A DNA stretch of 64,000 nucleotides from Serratia marcescens (GCF_029846115.1 NZ_JARVZZ010000001.1:2728001-2792000); one strand, 5' to 3'. Positions 1 to 8,662 are shown, numbered from the stretch's first letter. Numbers and translations are program-made. The notes: a model not told the origin generated them from the sequence alone.

Positions 1-552
1 ATTCTGATGGATGGCCACGATCTGCGCGAATATACCCTGGCCTCACTGCGTAATCAGGTGGCGCTGGTCTCGCAAAACGTGCATCTGTTCAACGACACCA
101 TCGCCAATAACATCGCCTATGCGCGCGAGAGCGAATACAGCCGCGAGCAGATTGAGAAAGCGGCAGAAATGGCGTACGCGATGGACTTCATCAACAAGAT
201 GGAGAACGGCTTGGATACGGTGATCGGTGAGAACGGCGTAATGCTGTCCGGCGGCCAACGTCAGCGTATCGCCATCGCGCGTGCGTTACTGCGTGACTGT
301 CCGATCCTGATCCTGGATGAGGCGACTTCTGCGCTGGATACCGAGTCCGAACGTGCTATTCAAGCTGCGCTTGACGAGTTGCAGAAAGACCGTACTTCGC
401 TGGTGATCGCGCACCGTCTGTCGACGATTGAGAAGGCGGACGAGATCCTGGTGGTGGAGGACGGCCGCATCGTCGAACGCGGCGAGCACGCCGAATTGCT
501 TGAACGGCAGGGCGCCTATGCGCAGCTGCACCGCATGCAGTTTGGTCAATAA
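1..552 (+). CDS. msbA: Lipid A flippase MsbA, C-terminal part (5' end outside window)
   Basis: Last 183 codons of the inner-membrane ABC exporter that flips lipid A-core to the periplasmic leaflet. Visible is the second half of the nucleotide-binding domain: the Q-loop region ([10 protein letters not shown]), the ABC signature [15 protein letters not shown], Walker [13 protein letters not shown] and the H-loop IAHRLST. Walker A and all membrane helices lie upstream of base 1, and the frame is open from base 1. The stop shares a base with the lpxK start (TAATG), so translation of the two is coupled, the usual enterobacterial msbA-lpxK arrangement. Family identity is clear from the sequence; function is from known MsbA. 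Confidence 0.97.
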   Translation: MLMDGHDLREYTLASLRNQVALVSQNVHLFNDTIANNIAYARESEYSREQIEKAAEMAYAMDFINKMENGLDTVIGENGVMLSGGQRQRIAIARALLRDCPILILDEATSALDTESERAIQAALDELQKDRTSLVIAHRLSTIEKADEILVVEDGRIVERGEHAELLERQGAYAQLHRMQFGQ

Positions 553-1532
553 TGATTGAGCGCATCTGGTCCGGCGGTTCGCTGCTTTATCTGGCGCTGC
601 TGCCGCTCTCTTGGCTGTATGGCCTGTTTAGTTGGCTGATTCGCCTCAGCTATCGCTGCGGCCTGCGCAAAAGCTGGCGCGCACCGGTGCCGGTGGTGGT
701 GGTGGGCAACCTCACTGCCGGCGGCAACGGCAAAACGCCGATGGTGATCTGGCTGGTGGAACACCTGCAGCAGCGGGGCTATCGCATTGGCGTGGTCTCG
801 CGCGGTTACGGCGGCAAGTCGGCGGTCTATCCCCTGGTGCTCAATCAGAATACCTCAACCCGCGAAGCGGGGGATGAGCCGGTGCTGATTTATCAGCGCA
901 CCGGCGCGCCCGTGGCGATTGCGCCCAAGCGAGCCGAGGCGGTGCAGGCCTTGCTGCAACACCAGCCGCTGGATGCGATCATCACCGACGACGGCTTGCA
1001 GCACTATGCCTTACAGCGTGACTTCGAGCTGGTGGTCATCGACGGCGTGCGCCGTTTCGGCAATGGCTGGTGGTTACCGGCCGGGCCGATGCGCGAGCGT
1101 GCCGCGCGGCTTGGCAGCGTCGATGCGCGCGTCGCCAATGGCGGCGTGGCGCAGGCGGGAGAGATTGCCATGCGCCTGCAGGCGCGTGACGCGGTGAACC
1201 TGCTGAGCGGTGAACGTCGCCCGGCGGCCGAGCTGCCGCGCGTGGTGGCTATGGCGGGTATCGGTCATCCGCCGCGTTTCTTCGCGACGTTGGAAAAACT
1301 GAACGTCGAGGTGGTGCAGGAAGTGGCGTTTGCCGATCATCAGGAATATCAGCAGCCGCAGCTGGCGGCGCTGGCTGCAGCCGATCAGACGCTGCTGATG
1401 ACGGAGAAGGACGCGGTGAAGTGTCGCGCCTTTGCCCAGCCTAATTGGTGGTATTTGCCGGTTGATGCGGTGCTACCGTCCGCTCAGGCTGAGCAACTGC
1501 TGCAGGATATCGAATCTCTACTGACTAAATAA
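552..1532 (+). CDS. lpxK: Tetraacyldisaccharide 4'-kinase LpxK
   Basis: Phosphorylates the 4' position of the tetraacyldisaccharide 1-phosphate to form lipid IVA, the sixth step of lipid A synthesis, at the inner membrane. 326 residues, close to the usual length of about 328. An N-terminal hydrophobic stretch (residues 10-30) fits membrane association. A P-loop ([12 protein letters not shown], residues 52-63) and the DDGLQH motif (about 138-143) are present. The ATG overlaps the msbA stop by one base. In E. coli ycaQ follows; here the next gene is on the other strand and ends 2 bp after the lpxK stop, so the lpxK transcript must end inside or beyond a convergent gene. No terminator hairpin is evident in the gap. 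Confidence 0.97.
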   Translation: MIERIWSGGSLLYLALLPLSWLYGLFSWLIRLSYRCGLRKSWRAPVPVVVVGNLTAGGNGKTPMVIWLVEHLQQRGYRIGVVSRGYGGKSAVYPLVLNQNTSTREAGDEPVLIYQRTGAPVAIAPKRAEAVQALLQHQPLDAIITDDGLQHYALQRDFELVVIDGVRRFGNGWWLPAGPMRERAARLGSVDARVANGGVAQAGEIAMRLQARDAVNLLSGERRPAAELPRVVAMAGIGHPPRFFATLEKLNVEVVQEVAFADHQEYQQPQLAALAAADQTLLMTEKDAVKCRAFAQPNWWYLPVDAVLPSAQAEQLLQDIESLLTK

Positions 1533-1534
1533 TC

Positions 1535-2941
1535 TCAGGACGCCAGCGTGATAAGCCCCAGGGCTTGCGCGCAGGCTTCCAGCGAACGCTGCTGGGTTTG
1601 CTGATACAGTGCCAGCTCATCGATCACCTCACTGCCCAACGCTTGTTCAAACGCTGCGCGGCTGGAAGTCGCGTTGTATTGCGCGTGGCGGCTGTCCCCC
1701 AGATTCGACTGGAAAATCCCCGCCGCGCTGACCGGCAGAAAATCTTCATACACCAGCGGCTGGAAGCGAACGTGTTCTTTCTCGATCAGTTGTTCCAGGG
1801 TGCTGTGCTTATCCAGCGACTCTTTGGCCGCCAGGCCGCATTCGGTCGGGAAATAGCGGAACCAGGCCAGCTGTTGCTCACGCAGCGTAGCGTAATCGTC
1901 CGGAAACGCCCGGAAGTTTTCCTCCAGCAATTGATAGTAGCGCTCGGCATTCTTCTCGCTCGGCGGCGCCTGTAGCGCATCGTTGGTCGCCTGCAGCAAA
2001 CGGTCGTAAAGTTCGCGTCCTTTAGGCGTCAGCGCCACGCCGCGTTGTTCGATCTCGCCGAAGCGTGCGGTGTGATGACCGGCGATGGCGTGGCCGTCGT
2101 GCTCAACGAAATCGACGCTTTCTTCCAGCGCTTTGAAGCTGGTTTGGCGCAGCAGGATCGCGCGGCGGCGGCGCGGTGGGCCCTCGATGACTGCTTTGGG
2201 CGTAATACCGCGGCCGGGCATCGCCTGCTGAACGCGATCGATATCCAGCGTGCGTGGTGTCAGGTGGTTGATATGTGGCCCTTTAAACGCTACCACGTCA
2301 GCGATCAGGCGATGCTGATCGTGCAGTTGCCGGTATTCTTCGGCGCTGACCGTCGCTTGGTTGTGCCAGCGGAAAGTTTCCAGCGCTTGCTCGACAAATT
2401 CCTGCGCCTGCACTTCATTCAATCCGCCTTGCGCTTCCTGCAGCGCGATCAGCTCCAGCGCGCGATCGGTAAAGATGCGGCGGCGTGCCAGCAAGCGCTC
2501 GGCCAGCGCACGCAGCGCGGGATCCTCTATCAGTTCCAGGCGCAGCAGGGAGGTGAACACGCGGAAAGGACTGATCTGCAGAGCGTCTTCGTGTACGGCG
2601 CGAAAAGCGGTGGAGTGCACCGGAACGCCTGCTACCGACAGGTCATAGTAACCGACCGGCGCCATGCCCATCACCCGAAACAGGCGGCGCAGGGTGGTCA
2701 GCTCGCCTGCAGTGCCGACCCGGATTGCGCCGTGGCGCTCCATGGCCAGGCGTTCTATCTCGCCGGTGATTTGCAGTTGATGAGCCAGTGCGGCGTCTTC
2801 GCGCAGAACCTGCCGGTTGGTTTCCGCCACCAGCTCCAGCAGATCGCCGTACAGCGGTACCTCTTTTTGATACATGTCCGACATCGCGTGAGAGAATCTG
2901 GCGCGGATTTCATTAGGTGAAACGAACTGCTGGGCGGTCAT
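1535..2941 (-). CDS. 2-oxoadipate dioxygenase/decarboxylase family protein (HglS/YdcJ, DUF1338)
   Basis: Homologous to E. coli YdcJ and to Pseudomonas HglS, an Fe(II) enzyme that converts 2-oxoadipate to D-2-hydroxyglutarate in lysine breakdown. With the start at 2941 (468 aa) the residues known from HglS fall in register: H70 and R74 in ERHGAIRVG, H226 in GPHINHLT, E296 in RFGEIE, and the VS pair at 404-405. That start is chosen because AAGGAG lies 8 nt upstream; an in-frame ATG at 2965 would place this Shine-Dalgarno inside the gene. HglS numbering is from memory. The gene sits between lpxK and ycaQ, where E. coli has nothing, with no lysine-catabolic neighbour. Activity on 2-oxoadipate is likely by motif but not proven. 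Confidence 0.88.
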   Translation of the reverse strand: MTAQQFVSPNEIRARFSHAMSDMYQKEVPLYGDLLELVAETNRQVLREDAALAHQLQITGEIERLAMERHGAIRVGTAGELTTLRRLFRVMGMAPVGYYDLSVAGVPVHSTAFRAVHEDALQISPFRVFTSLLRLELIEDPALRALAERLLARRRIFTDRALELIALQEAQGGLNEVQAQEFVEQALETFRWHNQATVSAEEYRQLHDQHRLIADVVAFKGPHINHLTPRTLDIDRVQQAMPGRGITPKAVIEGPPRRRRAILLRQTSFKALEESVDFVEHDGHAIAGHHTARFGEIEQRGVALTPKGRELYDRLLQATNDALQAPPSEKNAERYYQLLEENFRAFPDDYATLREQQLAWFRYFPTECGLAAKESLDKHSTLEQLIEKEHVRFQPLVYEDFLPVSAAGIFQSNLGDSRHAQYNATSSRAAFEQALGSEVIDELALYQQTQQRSLEACAQALGLITLAS

Positions 2942-3466
2942 GCGCATAGCTCCTTGATTCAGCATAATCTGAAAAATCGTGTTTTTAGCGGCAAAAGTGC
3001 TGGCGAAAAAGCCGTCTGCCTTGTTTTCCCCTCAAGTTTAGCCATCTGATTTGGGATTTGTTATAGACGCGGCAAGCATATTAGAGTTTTATGCGTTAGC
3101 TCTCATTTGCAGCGCACAGGCGGGCAAACGATGCCCTGGTGAGCGGAGGGGCGCGGTGGTTCGGACGCGGCGACCGTTAAATTAAGTCATGTGTATTCAG
3201 GGGGATAAAAATAAATCGGGCGTAATAGCGAATTTAATGCAATAAACCTCTTGTGCATTCACCAGTTTTATGAGTAAATGCAAGTCGGCCTGTAATTCAG
3301 ACCTATTTATGTTCGAGTTTAGAGTTAAGCAGTTCCTCCAAAAACGTTATCATTCGATTCCGCTTCAAAGACGAACCTTCTAAGTACCTCCCATAAGTAA
3401 TGTTTCTGAAATGGTCTCAATTGCCTCTTATGGCAGGTTTTGTAAATATATTTAAAGGTAAAAGTA
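2942..3466. other. Intergenic region between the hglS-like gene and the cold-shock gene
   Basis: 525 bp without a convincing gene. It must hold the divergent promoters of the hglS-like gene and the downstream csp. The half next to csp is AT-rich and could give a long 5' leader, as is common for cspA-family mRNAs, but no canonical cold-box was found. A short inverted repeat GGGCA/TGCCC lies at 3122-3136. Nothing else could be assigned. Confidence 0.5.
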
Positions 3467-3676
3467 ATGTCTAAGAAGACGGGTCAGGTTAAGTGGTTCA
3501 ACGAAAGCAAAGGTTTTGGTTTCATTGAGCAGCACGACGGTGGCAAAGATGTATTCGTACACTTCTCCGCTATCATGACCGATGGTTTCAAGACCCTGGC
3601 TGAAGGCCAGCGTGTCGAGTACACCATCCAGGACAGCCCGCGCGGGCCGGCTGCCGCCAACGTAGTTGCTCTGTAA
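3467..3676 (+). CDS. Cold-shock domain protein, CspA/CspE type
   Basis: 69-residue single cold-shock domain that binds single-stranded RNA and DNA; this family acts as RNA chaperones and transcription antiterminators. Both nucleic-acid motifs are intact: RNP1 KGFGFI (about residues 16-21) and RNP2 VFVHFSAI (about 30-37). Overall closest in pattern to CspE/CspC ([17 protein letters not shown] start). AAAGG precedes the ATG by 8 nt. A strong terminator at 3764-3790 closes the unit, so it is probably monocistronic. A divergent paralogue follows 220 bp downstream. Which Csp number to give it cannot be decided without a comparison. Confidence 0.95.
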   Translation: MSKKTGQVKWFNESKGFGFIEQHDGGKDVFVHFSAIMTDGFKTLAEGQRVEYTIQDSPRGPAAANVVAL

Positions 3677-3763
3677 GAAGACAGGGAACGCGTATAAGAG
3701 ATCTTAATACAACCATGGTGACGCCTCAGCGCTGAGTCATGCGGAAGATATTAAGTTCAACAA

Positions 3764-3790
3764 GCCCGCCTTCGTGCGGGTTTTTTATTT
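3764..3790 (+). terminator. Rho-independent terminator of the first csp gene
   Basis: Stem CCCGC (3765-3769) with GCGGG (3776-3780), loop around CTTCGT, followed by six T residues. Lies about 90 bp after the csp stop codon. Confidence 0.85.
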
Positions 3791-3896
3791 TTTGCTCACG
3801 AGAGGTTTGTTACGAAAAACTTTAGGATGGGCTGGTAGCGTCCAGACAATATAAAAATGACGTTGTCAAGGATGCTCAAGTAAAAGGATATAAGTT

Positions 3897-4118
3897 ATGT
3901 TTAAAAATACTGTGTTAAAAATGGGCCGCGTGAAATGGTTTAATCAGGCCGAAGGCTATGGTTTTATTTCACCGGTAGATGGCAGCGACGAAATCTATGT
4001 CAATCGCAACGCTATCGCCAACACCAAAAATAAGTCGTTGAACGAAGGTCAGAACGTAGAGTTCTCGATCTATCGCAGCTCACATGGGCTGTCCGCGGCA
4101 GACGTTATCGCGTTCTGA
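3897..4118 (+). CDS. Divergent cold-shock-domain protein with altered RNP2
   Basis: 73-residue cold-shock-domain protein. The fold pattern is kept (GRVKWFNQAEGYGFI, then LNEGQNVEFSI, ending SAADVIAF), but the binding surface differs: RNP1 reads EGYGFI and RNP2 reads IYVNRNAI in place of VFVHFSAI, so the conserved His and Phe are Asn and Arg. The N-terminus is eight residues longer than that of its neighbour. AAAGGA 9 nt upstream supports the ATG at 3897; an internal ATG at 3921 would give a standard-length domain. Probably a duplicate of the upstream csp that has drifted. It may bind nucleic acid differently or weakly. Function unknown. Confidence 0.85.
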   Translation: MFKNTVLKMGRVKWFNQAEGYGFISPVDGSDEIYVNRNAIANTKNKSLNEGQNVEFSIYRSSHGLSAADVIAF

Positions 4119-4133
4119 TCGCACCCTCCTTCC

Positions 4134-4171
4134 TCGCCAGTGCCGGTGTCGCCACCCGCAAGCACTGGCGA
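4134..4171 (+). terminator. Hairpin after the divergent csp, possible terminator
   Basis: Ten-base arms TCGCCAGTGC (4134-4143) and GCACTGGCGA (4162-4171) with an 18-nt loop. There is no T-run after it, so intrinsic termination is doubtful; it could also protect the 3' end of the mRNA. Confidence 0.45.
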
Positions 4172-4231
4172 AGATAAATCTCTCGATATCCACTATTATC
4201 AGGCCATTGCCTACTTGCCACGGATATCAGG

Positions 4232-5458
4232 ATGACCACCCCGATAATTTCCCTTACCGCCGCTCGCGCGCTGCACCTTGCCGCTCAGGGGCTGCTTTCT
4301 CGGCTTAAGCGCCAGGCTCGGCCCGATGACGTCGTGAACGCGATCCAGCGCATGGGGCTGTTACAAATCGATACCATTAGCGTCGTCGCCCGCAGCCCGT
4401 ATCTGGTGTTGTTCAGCCGTTTGGGGGCCTATCAGCCGGAATGGCTGGAGCAGGCGCTCGCCGGCCGCAAGCTGTTCGAGTATTGGGCGCACGAAGCCTG
4501 TTTCCTGCCGATCGAGGATTTTGGTCTGCTGCGGCACCGCATGCTGGCGCCTCATGATATGGGCTGGAAATATTCCGCCGACTGGGTGCAGCAACACCAG
4601 GCGGCGATGGACAGCCTGCTGCGGCACATCGAACAACAGGGGCCGGTGCGCTCCGCCGATTTCAGCGCCGAGAAAAAGGGCAACAGCGGATGGTGGGACT
4701 GGAAACCGGAGAAACGACATCTGGAGATCCTGTTTACTGCCGGCAAGCTGATGGTGGCCGAGCGTCGCAACTTCCACCGGGTTTACGATCTGACCGAAAG
4801 GCTGTTGCCGGCCTGGGACGATGCGCGCCATACGCTGCCTGTGGAGCAGGCGCGCAGGCAGATGCTGCGCCGCACCTGCCGCTATCTGGGCATTTTTCGC
4901 GCCGAGTGGTTGGCGGACTACTATCGGCTGAAACGCGTGGCGCCAAAAGCCTTGCTGGTAGAGCTGCAGGAGCAGAGGGAGATTACGCCGCTGCAGGTAG
5001 AGGGGCTGGAAGGGCCGTTCTATGTGCATGAATCACTGGCGGAACTGCTGCCGTTGGCGGAGCAGGGCAAACTGAAATCGACGGTCACCAGCCTGCTGTC
5101 GCCTTTTGATCCCGTGGTTTGGGATCGGCGTCGGGCGCTCGAGCTGTTCAACTTTGACTATCGGCTGGAATGTTATACGCCGAAAGAAAAACGTCGCTAT
5201 GGCTACTTCACCTTGCCGGTGCTGCATCGCGGTGAGCTGGTGGGGCGTATTGACGCCAAGGCGCACCGCCGCCAGGGAGTGTTTGAGATCATCAGCTTCC
5301 ATGCGGAGCCGCGGGTGCGCTTCGGCCAACAGCGGGCCCAGGATATCCGGCTGGCCATCGCGCGTACGGCCAAATGGCACGGTGCGCAACGCGTTGCGCT
5401 GGGCGACATTCCGGCGGCGTTGGCCGCTGAATGGGGGGACGGCTGGGAAGTGGGATAA
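4232..5458 (+). CDS. ycaQ: Winged-helix DNA glycosylase YcaQ (AlkX, interstrand crosslink repair)
   Basis: 408 residues (E. coli 410) of the HTH_42/AlkZ-like family, which unhooks interstrand crosslinks and removes N7-alkylguanine from DNA. The catalytic Q-x-D motif of the YcaQ/AlkX branch is visible as QID at residues 45-47 (LLQIDTIS). The WDWKPEKRHLE region near 155-165 and the C-terminal LLSPFDPVVWDRRR segment are typical. Start ATG at 4232 matches the family N-terminus (ISLTAARAL). E. coli has this gene directly behind lpxK; here hglS and two csp genes have come between, so it probably has its own promoter in the 4172-4231 gap or is read from upstream. Confidence 0.93.
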   Translation: MTTPIISLTAARALHLAAQGLLSRLKRQARPDDVVNAIQRMGLLQIDTISVVARSPYLVLFSRLGAYQPEWLEQALAGRKLFEYWAHEACFLPIEDFGLLRHRMLAPHDMGWKYSADWVQQHQAAMDSLLRHIEQQGPVRSADFSAEKKGNSGWWDWKPEKRHLEILFTAGKLMVAERRNFHRVYDLTERLLPAWDDARHTLPVEQARRQMLRRTCRYLGIFRAEWLADYYRLKRVAPKALLVELQEQREITPLQVEGLEGPFYVHESLAELLPLAEQGKLKSTVTSLLSPFDPVVWDRRRALELFNFDYRLECYTPKEKRRYGYFTLPVLHRGELVGRIDAKAHRRQGVFEIISFHAEPRVRFGQQRAQDIRLAIARTAKWHGAQRVALGDIPAALAAEWGDGWEVG

Positions 5459-5584
5459 CGAGCGACGCCGTCGATGGGGTAAAACGAAGTTCAGCGCCGC
5501 TCGTTACAAAGGGGCTCAGTGGCTGAAGTTAGCGAACAGAGCGATGATTTTATGCAGACGTTTGATCACGTATTACGGCCTTTT

Positions 5585-5600
5585 TGTGATTTGTATCACA
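5585..5600. promoter_or_regulatory. Perfect CRP-type palindrome
   Basis: TGTGATTTGTATCACA has both TGTGA and TCACA half-sites with the 6-bp spacer of the CRP consensus, flanked by T-rich and A-rich sequence as in good CRP sites. It lies 127 bp after the ycaQ stop and 155 bp before the ycaR start. It is about 125 bp upstream of the transcription start expected from the promoter at 5684-5713, which is far for class I activation, so a second promoter nearer the site or repression is possible. Binding is inferred from sequence only. Confidence 0.65.
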
Positions 5601-5683
5601 AAATTCTACGCCGGGATGCGCCCCAGTTCAAGCGGTTGCCCCCGCGCGGTGAGGAAATATCGGTGGGTTGGTGCCACCGGTGA

Positions 5684-5713
5684 TTAACCTGAGGCCGGGC
5701 GTTATGCTATCCT
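5684..5713 (+). promoter_or_regulatory. Candidate promoter of ycaR-kdsB
   Basis: Extended -10 TGCTATCCT (hexamer TATCCT, 5708-5713) with TTAACC (5684-5689) 18 bp upstream. Transcription would start near 5720, giving a leader of about 35 nt ahead of ycaR. Confidence 0.4.
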
Positions 5714-5754
5714 CACAGCCTTTCCCAGATGACCTATCCCCTTACGGAGGATGC

Positions 5755-5937
5755 ATGGACCACCGTTTACTCGAAATCGTTGCCTGCCCGGTATGCAACG
5801 GCAAACTCTATTTCAATAAAGAAAACCAGGAACTGGTGTGCAAAGCGGACGGATTGGCTTACCCGCTGCGCGACGGCATTCCGGTGCTGTTGGAAAATGA
5901 AGCGCGCGCGCTGTCGCTGGATGAGAAGCACGCATGA
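5755..5937 (+). CDS. ycaR: Trm112/UPF0434 family protein YcaR
   Basis: 60-residue Trm112-like small protein, a family that often activates or stabilises partner methyltransferases; the bacterial role is not settled. CPVCNGKL (about residues 11-18) and a third Cys near 29 form a partial zinc-ribbon pattern. The start at 5755 is set by GGAGG at 5746-5750 and by the family N-terminus ([14 protein letters not shown]). The stop overlaps the kdsB start by 4 bp (ATGA), so the pair is co-translated as in E. coli. Confidence 0.93.
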   Translation: MDHRLLEIVACPVCNGKLYFNKENQELVCKADGLAYPLRDGIPVLLENEARALSLDEKHA

Positions 5938-6683
5938 GTTTTATCGCTATAATTCCCGCCCGCTACGCCTCGACCCGTTTGCCGGGTAAACCGCTGGCCG
6001 ATATTCACGGCAAGCCGATGGTGGTACACGTGATGGAGCGCGCCCGCGAGTCCGGCGCCAGCCGCGTCATCGTGGCGACCGATCATCCTGAAGTCGCCAA
6101 AGCGGTGGAAGCCGCCGGCGGCGAAGTGTGCATGACCAGCCCGGATCACCATTCCGGCACCGAACGTCTGGCGGAAGTGATCGCGCACTACGGCTTTGCC
6201 GACGATCAGATTATCGTTAACGTGCAGGGCGACGAACCGCTGATCCCACCGGTGATCGTGCGTCAGGTGGCGGAGAACCTGGCGGGCAGCCAGGCCGGTA
6301 TGGCGACGCTGGCGGTGCCGATCGAGAGCGCCGAAGAGGCTTTCAACCCCAACGCGGTGAAGGTCGTGATGGACGCTCAGGGCTACGCGCTCTATTTCTC
6401 ACGCGCCACCATTCCGTGGGATCGCGAGCGTTTCGCCGCGTCGAAAGAGAGCATCGGCGACAGCCTGCTGCGTCATATCGGCATCTACGCGTACCGCGCC
6501 GGCTTTGTGCGCCGCTACGTCAGCTGGGCGCCGAGCCAGCTGGAGCAGATCGAGCTGTTGGAACAGCTGCGCGTGCTGTGGTACGGTGAAAAAATCCACG
6601 TGGCGGTCGCGAAAGCGATCCCGAGCGTGGGGGTCGATACGCCGGAAGATCTCCAGCGCGTGCGCGACAGCATCCAACCCTGA
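5934..6683 (+). CDS. kdsB: 3-deoxy-manno-octulosonate cytidylyltransferase KdsB
   Basis: Activates KDO with CTP to give CMP-KDO for attachment to lipid IVA; cytoplasmic. 249 residues against 248 in E. coli. The N-terminal nucleotide-binding stretch [16 protein letters not shown] and the [11 protein letters not shown] motif near residue 100 identify the family. Overlaps ycaR by 4 bp. Together with lpxK and msbA upstream it completes a lipid A/KDO supply cluster, although foreign-looking genes now separate the two halves. A GC-rich hairpin follows at 6693-6720. Confidence 0.97.
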   Translation: MSFIAIIPARYASTRLPGKPLADIHGKPMVVHVMERARESGASRVIVATDHPEVAKAVEAAGGEVCMTSPDHHSGTERLAEVIAHYGFADDQIIVNVQGDEPLIPPVIVRQVAENLAGSQAGMATLAVPIESAEEAFNPNAVKVVMDAQGYALYFSRATIPWDRERFAASKESIGDSLLRHIGIYAYRAGFVRRYVSWAPSQLEQIELLEQLRVLWYGEKIHVAVAKAIPSVGVDTPEDLQRVRDSIQP

Positions 6684-6692
6684 GCCTGAGTT

Positions 6693-6720
6693 CGTCGGCG
6701 CGCCGCGCAACGCGCCGACG
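6693..6720 (+). terminator. Strong hairpin after kdsB
   Basis: Perfect 10-bp arms CGTCGGCGCG (6693-6702) and CGCGCCGACG (6711-6720) with an 8-nt loop, 10 bp after the kdsB stop. No T-run follows, so it may be a 3'-end stabiliser or a weak terminator. Confidence 0.5.
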
Positions 6721-6832
6721 ATGCAACACCCCCCATGATTGTTCCCCGTTTTGTTGATCTGCGTTGAAGAATTTTTCCGCTCACCGTTCGATGATGTTAC
6801 GTATCCCCTTATTAGCCTGAGGTGAATGCCTT

Positions 6833-7729
6833 ATGGAGCAGTTACGCGCTGAACTGAGCATTGTGTTGGGTGAGTCCATCAGCCGGCTGGAGCGGGTGAG
6901 CGAGCAGCCTTATGCGCATATGTATTCGCTGTACGATCGGCAGGGCAACGCGATCCCGCTGATGGCGAAAAGCTTTATCTGTCAGGGTATCGCCCAGCAG
7001 GAGGCTTACAAGCTGTCGATGCTGGCGCGCGACGGGGATATTCGGCTGCCTACGGTGTACGGCGTGGTGTGCACCCACCAGGCACCGTATACGGAAATCC
7101 TGCTGATCGAGCGCCTGCGCGGCGTGTCGGCCGAAGCGCCAACGCGTTCGCCGGATCGCTGGAACATGCTGATGGAGCAGATCGTCGACGGGGTATTGGC
7201 CTGGCACCGCATCGACAGCCACGGCAGCGTCGGCAGCGTTGACAGCACGCAGGAGAACGACTGGTTTTTCTGGTATCAACAGCGGGTCGAAGTGCTGTGG
7301 GCGACGGTAGTCAATCTCACTACCCCGCAGCTGACCATGGCGGATCGGCGTTTGCTGTACCGCACGCGCGAAGCGCTGACCCATTTCTTCGTCGGCTTCG
7401 ACGATCCCTGTGTTCTGGTGCACGGTAATCTGTCGCTGCGCAGCATGCTGAAGGATCCCAAAAGCGATCAGCTGTTGGCGATGCTCAATCCCGGCGTGGT
7501 GCTGTGGGCGCCGCGCGAATACGATCTTTTCCGCCTGTGCGAGGCGGGTATGCCCAGCCAGCTGCTGTTCCGCTATCTGCAGCGCGCGCCGGTCGCCGAC
7601 GCTTTCCTGGCGCGGCGCTGGCTGTATGTGGTGTGGGAAGCGGTAGGGCGTTTGGTTCATACCGGCAAGCTGGAGCGGCGGCCGTTCGACTATGCGTCGC
7701 AACAGCTGCTGCCCTGGCTGGCCGGTTGA
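6833..7729 (+). CDS. ycbJ: APH-fold phosphotransferase-like protein YcbJ
   Basis: 298 residues, matching E. coli YcbJ (297). Aminoglycoside-phosphotransferase/choline-kinase fold of unknown substrate. The expected catalytic loop is at VLVHGNLSLRSM (about residues 200-211), where the usual HGD...N reads HGN...S; the metal-binding region reads MLNPGV instead of a DFE/DWE type motif. As written these key acids are Asn, which suggests a weak or inactive kinase, although the loop and the later REYDL segment are preserved. Start ATG 6833 follows GAGG by 10 nt. It lies 6 bp from the convergent elyC stop, the same neighbour as in E. coli. Confidence 0.88.
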   Translation: MEQLRAELSIVLGESISRLERVSEQPYAHMYSLYDRQGNAIPLMAKSFICQGIAQQEAYKLSMLARDGDIRLPTVYGVVCTHQAPYTEILLIERLRGVSAEAPTRSPDRWNMLMEQIVDGVLAWHRIDSHGSVGSVDSTQENDWFFWYQQRVEVLWATVVNLTTPQLTMADRRLLYRTREALTHFFVGFDDPCVLVHGNLSLRSMLKDPKSDQLLAMLNPGVVLWAPREYDLFRLCEAGMPSQLLFRYLQRAPVADAFLARRWLYVVWEAVGRLVHTGKLERRPFDYASQQLLPWLAG

Positions 7730-7736
7730 ACGGGCC

Positions 7737-8510
7737 TTACTCTGCGCCGGCGCGATCCGCGCCTTTCAGCCATTGCCACAGGCTGCCCAGCGTTTCATAC
7801 CAGGCACGTTCGGTATGGCCGAGGAACATCGACGACGGTGTGGCGCGGTCCCAGATATTGAGCGGCGAGTCGATCGCCAACTGGTTGGCCGGCGCCGGGA
7901 TCGGGTGCAGGCCTTTCGCCTCGAAGAAGCGCATGGCGCGTGGCAAATGGTTGGCGGAGGTCACCAGAATGAACGGTTGCTCGCCGACCAGCTTGGCGAC
8001 CTGAGCGGCTTCTTCCTCGGTATCGCGCGGTTCCCCCAGGATCACCATATCGCTGCGCGGCACGCCCAGGCTTTCGGCCACCAGCGCCGCCGTGGCGGCG
8101 TTGCTTTGCATGCTTCCGGCGGACGCGCCGGTAAACACCATCCTGGCGCCGGGATGTGTAAGGTAAAGCCGCACGCCTTCCGTCACGCGCGGCAGGCTGT
8201 TGCCGAGCAAATTCGAGCTGGGTGCCCAATCGGGATTGTAGGTATAGCCCCCGCCCAATACCACGATGTAGCTGACCGGATCGCTGCCGAGATAAGTCTG
8301 GTATTGGGCTTCGATCGGCCGCAGCAGTCGGTCGGCCACCGGTTGCAGGCTGAAAAGCAATAAAAACAGCCAGCTCAGCGTGAAAATCGTCTTACCGCTT
8401 TTTTGCCAGCGGGTGAACCACAGCAGCAGCAGCGCCAACCCCATCAGCAGCATCAACAACGGTAGCGGCATCAGCAGGGCGCCAAAGAACTTTTTCAGGT
8501 TGAACAGCAT
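7737..8510 (-). CDS. elyC: Envelope biogenesis factor ElyC (DUF218)
   Basis: 257 residues (E. coli 259). Inner-membrane protein needed for normal peptidoglycan synthesis at low temperature in E. coli. Two N-terminal membrane segments (about residues 10-32 and 40-58) are followed by a DUF218 domain: VVLGGGYTYNPDW near 84-96, TGASAGS near 137 and TSANHLPRA near 192. Divergent from cmoM with about 150 bp between them. Its 3' end nearly touches ycbJ. Confidence 0.93.
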   Translation of the reverse strand: MLFNLKKFFGALLMPLPLLMLLMGLALLLLWFTRWQKSGKTIFTLSWLFLLLFSLQPVADRLLRPIEAQYQTYLGSDPVSYIVVLGGGYTYNPDWAPSSNLLGNSLPRVTEGVRLYLTHPGARMVFTGASAGSMQSNAATAALVAESLGVPRSDMVILGEPRDTEEEAAQVAKLVGEQPFILVTSANHLPRAMRFFEAKGLHPIPAPANQLAIDSPLNIWDRATPSSMFLGHTERAWYETLGSLWQWLKGADRAGAE

Positions 8511-8662
8511 CGAAAATCAGATCCTTTTGGGTGAAAAAGCGGCATCCAGGCATAAACAGGCCGCAAGAAGATACATTCTAAGCCAGTCTGTGTCAAAATA
8601 GCAGGTTTGAATAGGCGTGCGCTTTGCCGCCGACAATAATGAGTTCAGCGGAGCCGTTGTCC

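Noticed and set aside
2045..2920. Plus-strand frame of 291 codons opposite the hglS-like gene
   Set aside because: The minus-strand gene has clear family motifs and a proper start; the opposite frame resembles nothing known.
3122..3137. PurR-box-like GGGCAAACGATGCCCT
   Set aside because: Only about 10 of 16 positions agree with the PurR consensus and no purine gene is adjacent.
5106..5687. Frame of 193 codons running past the ycaQ end
   Set aside because: Out-of-frame reading of ycaQ that happens to remain open into the intergenic DNA; no ribosome site.
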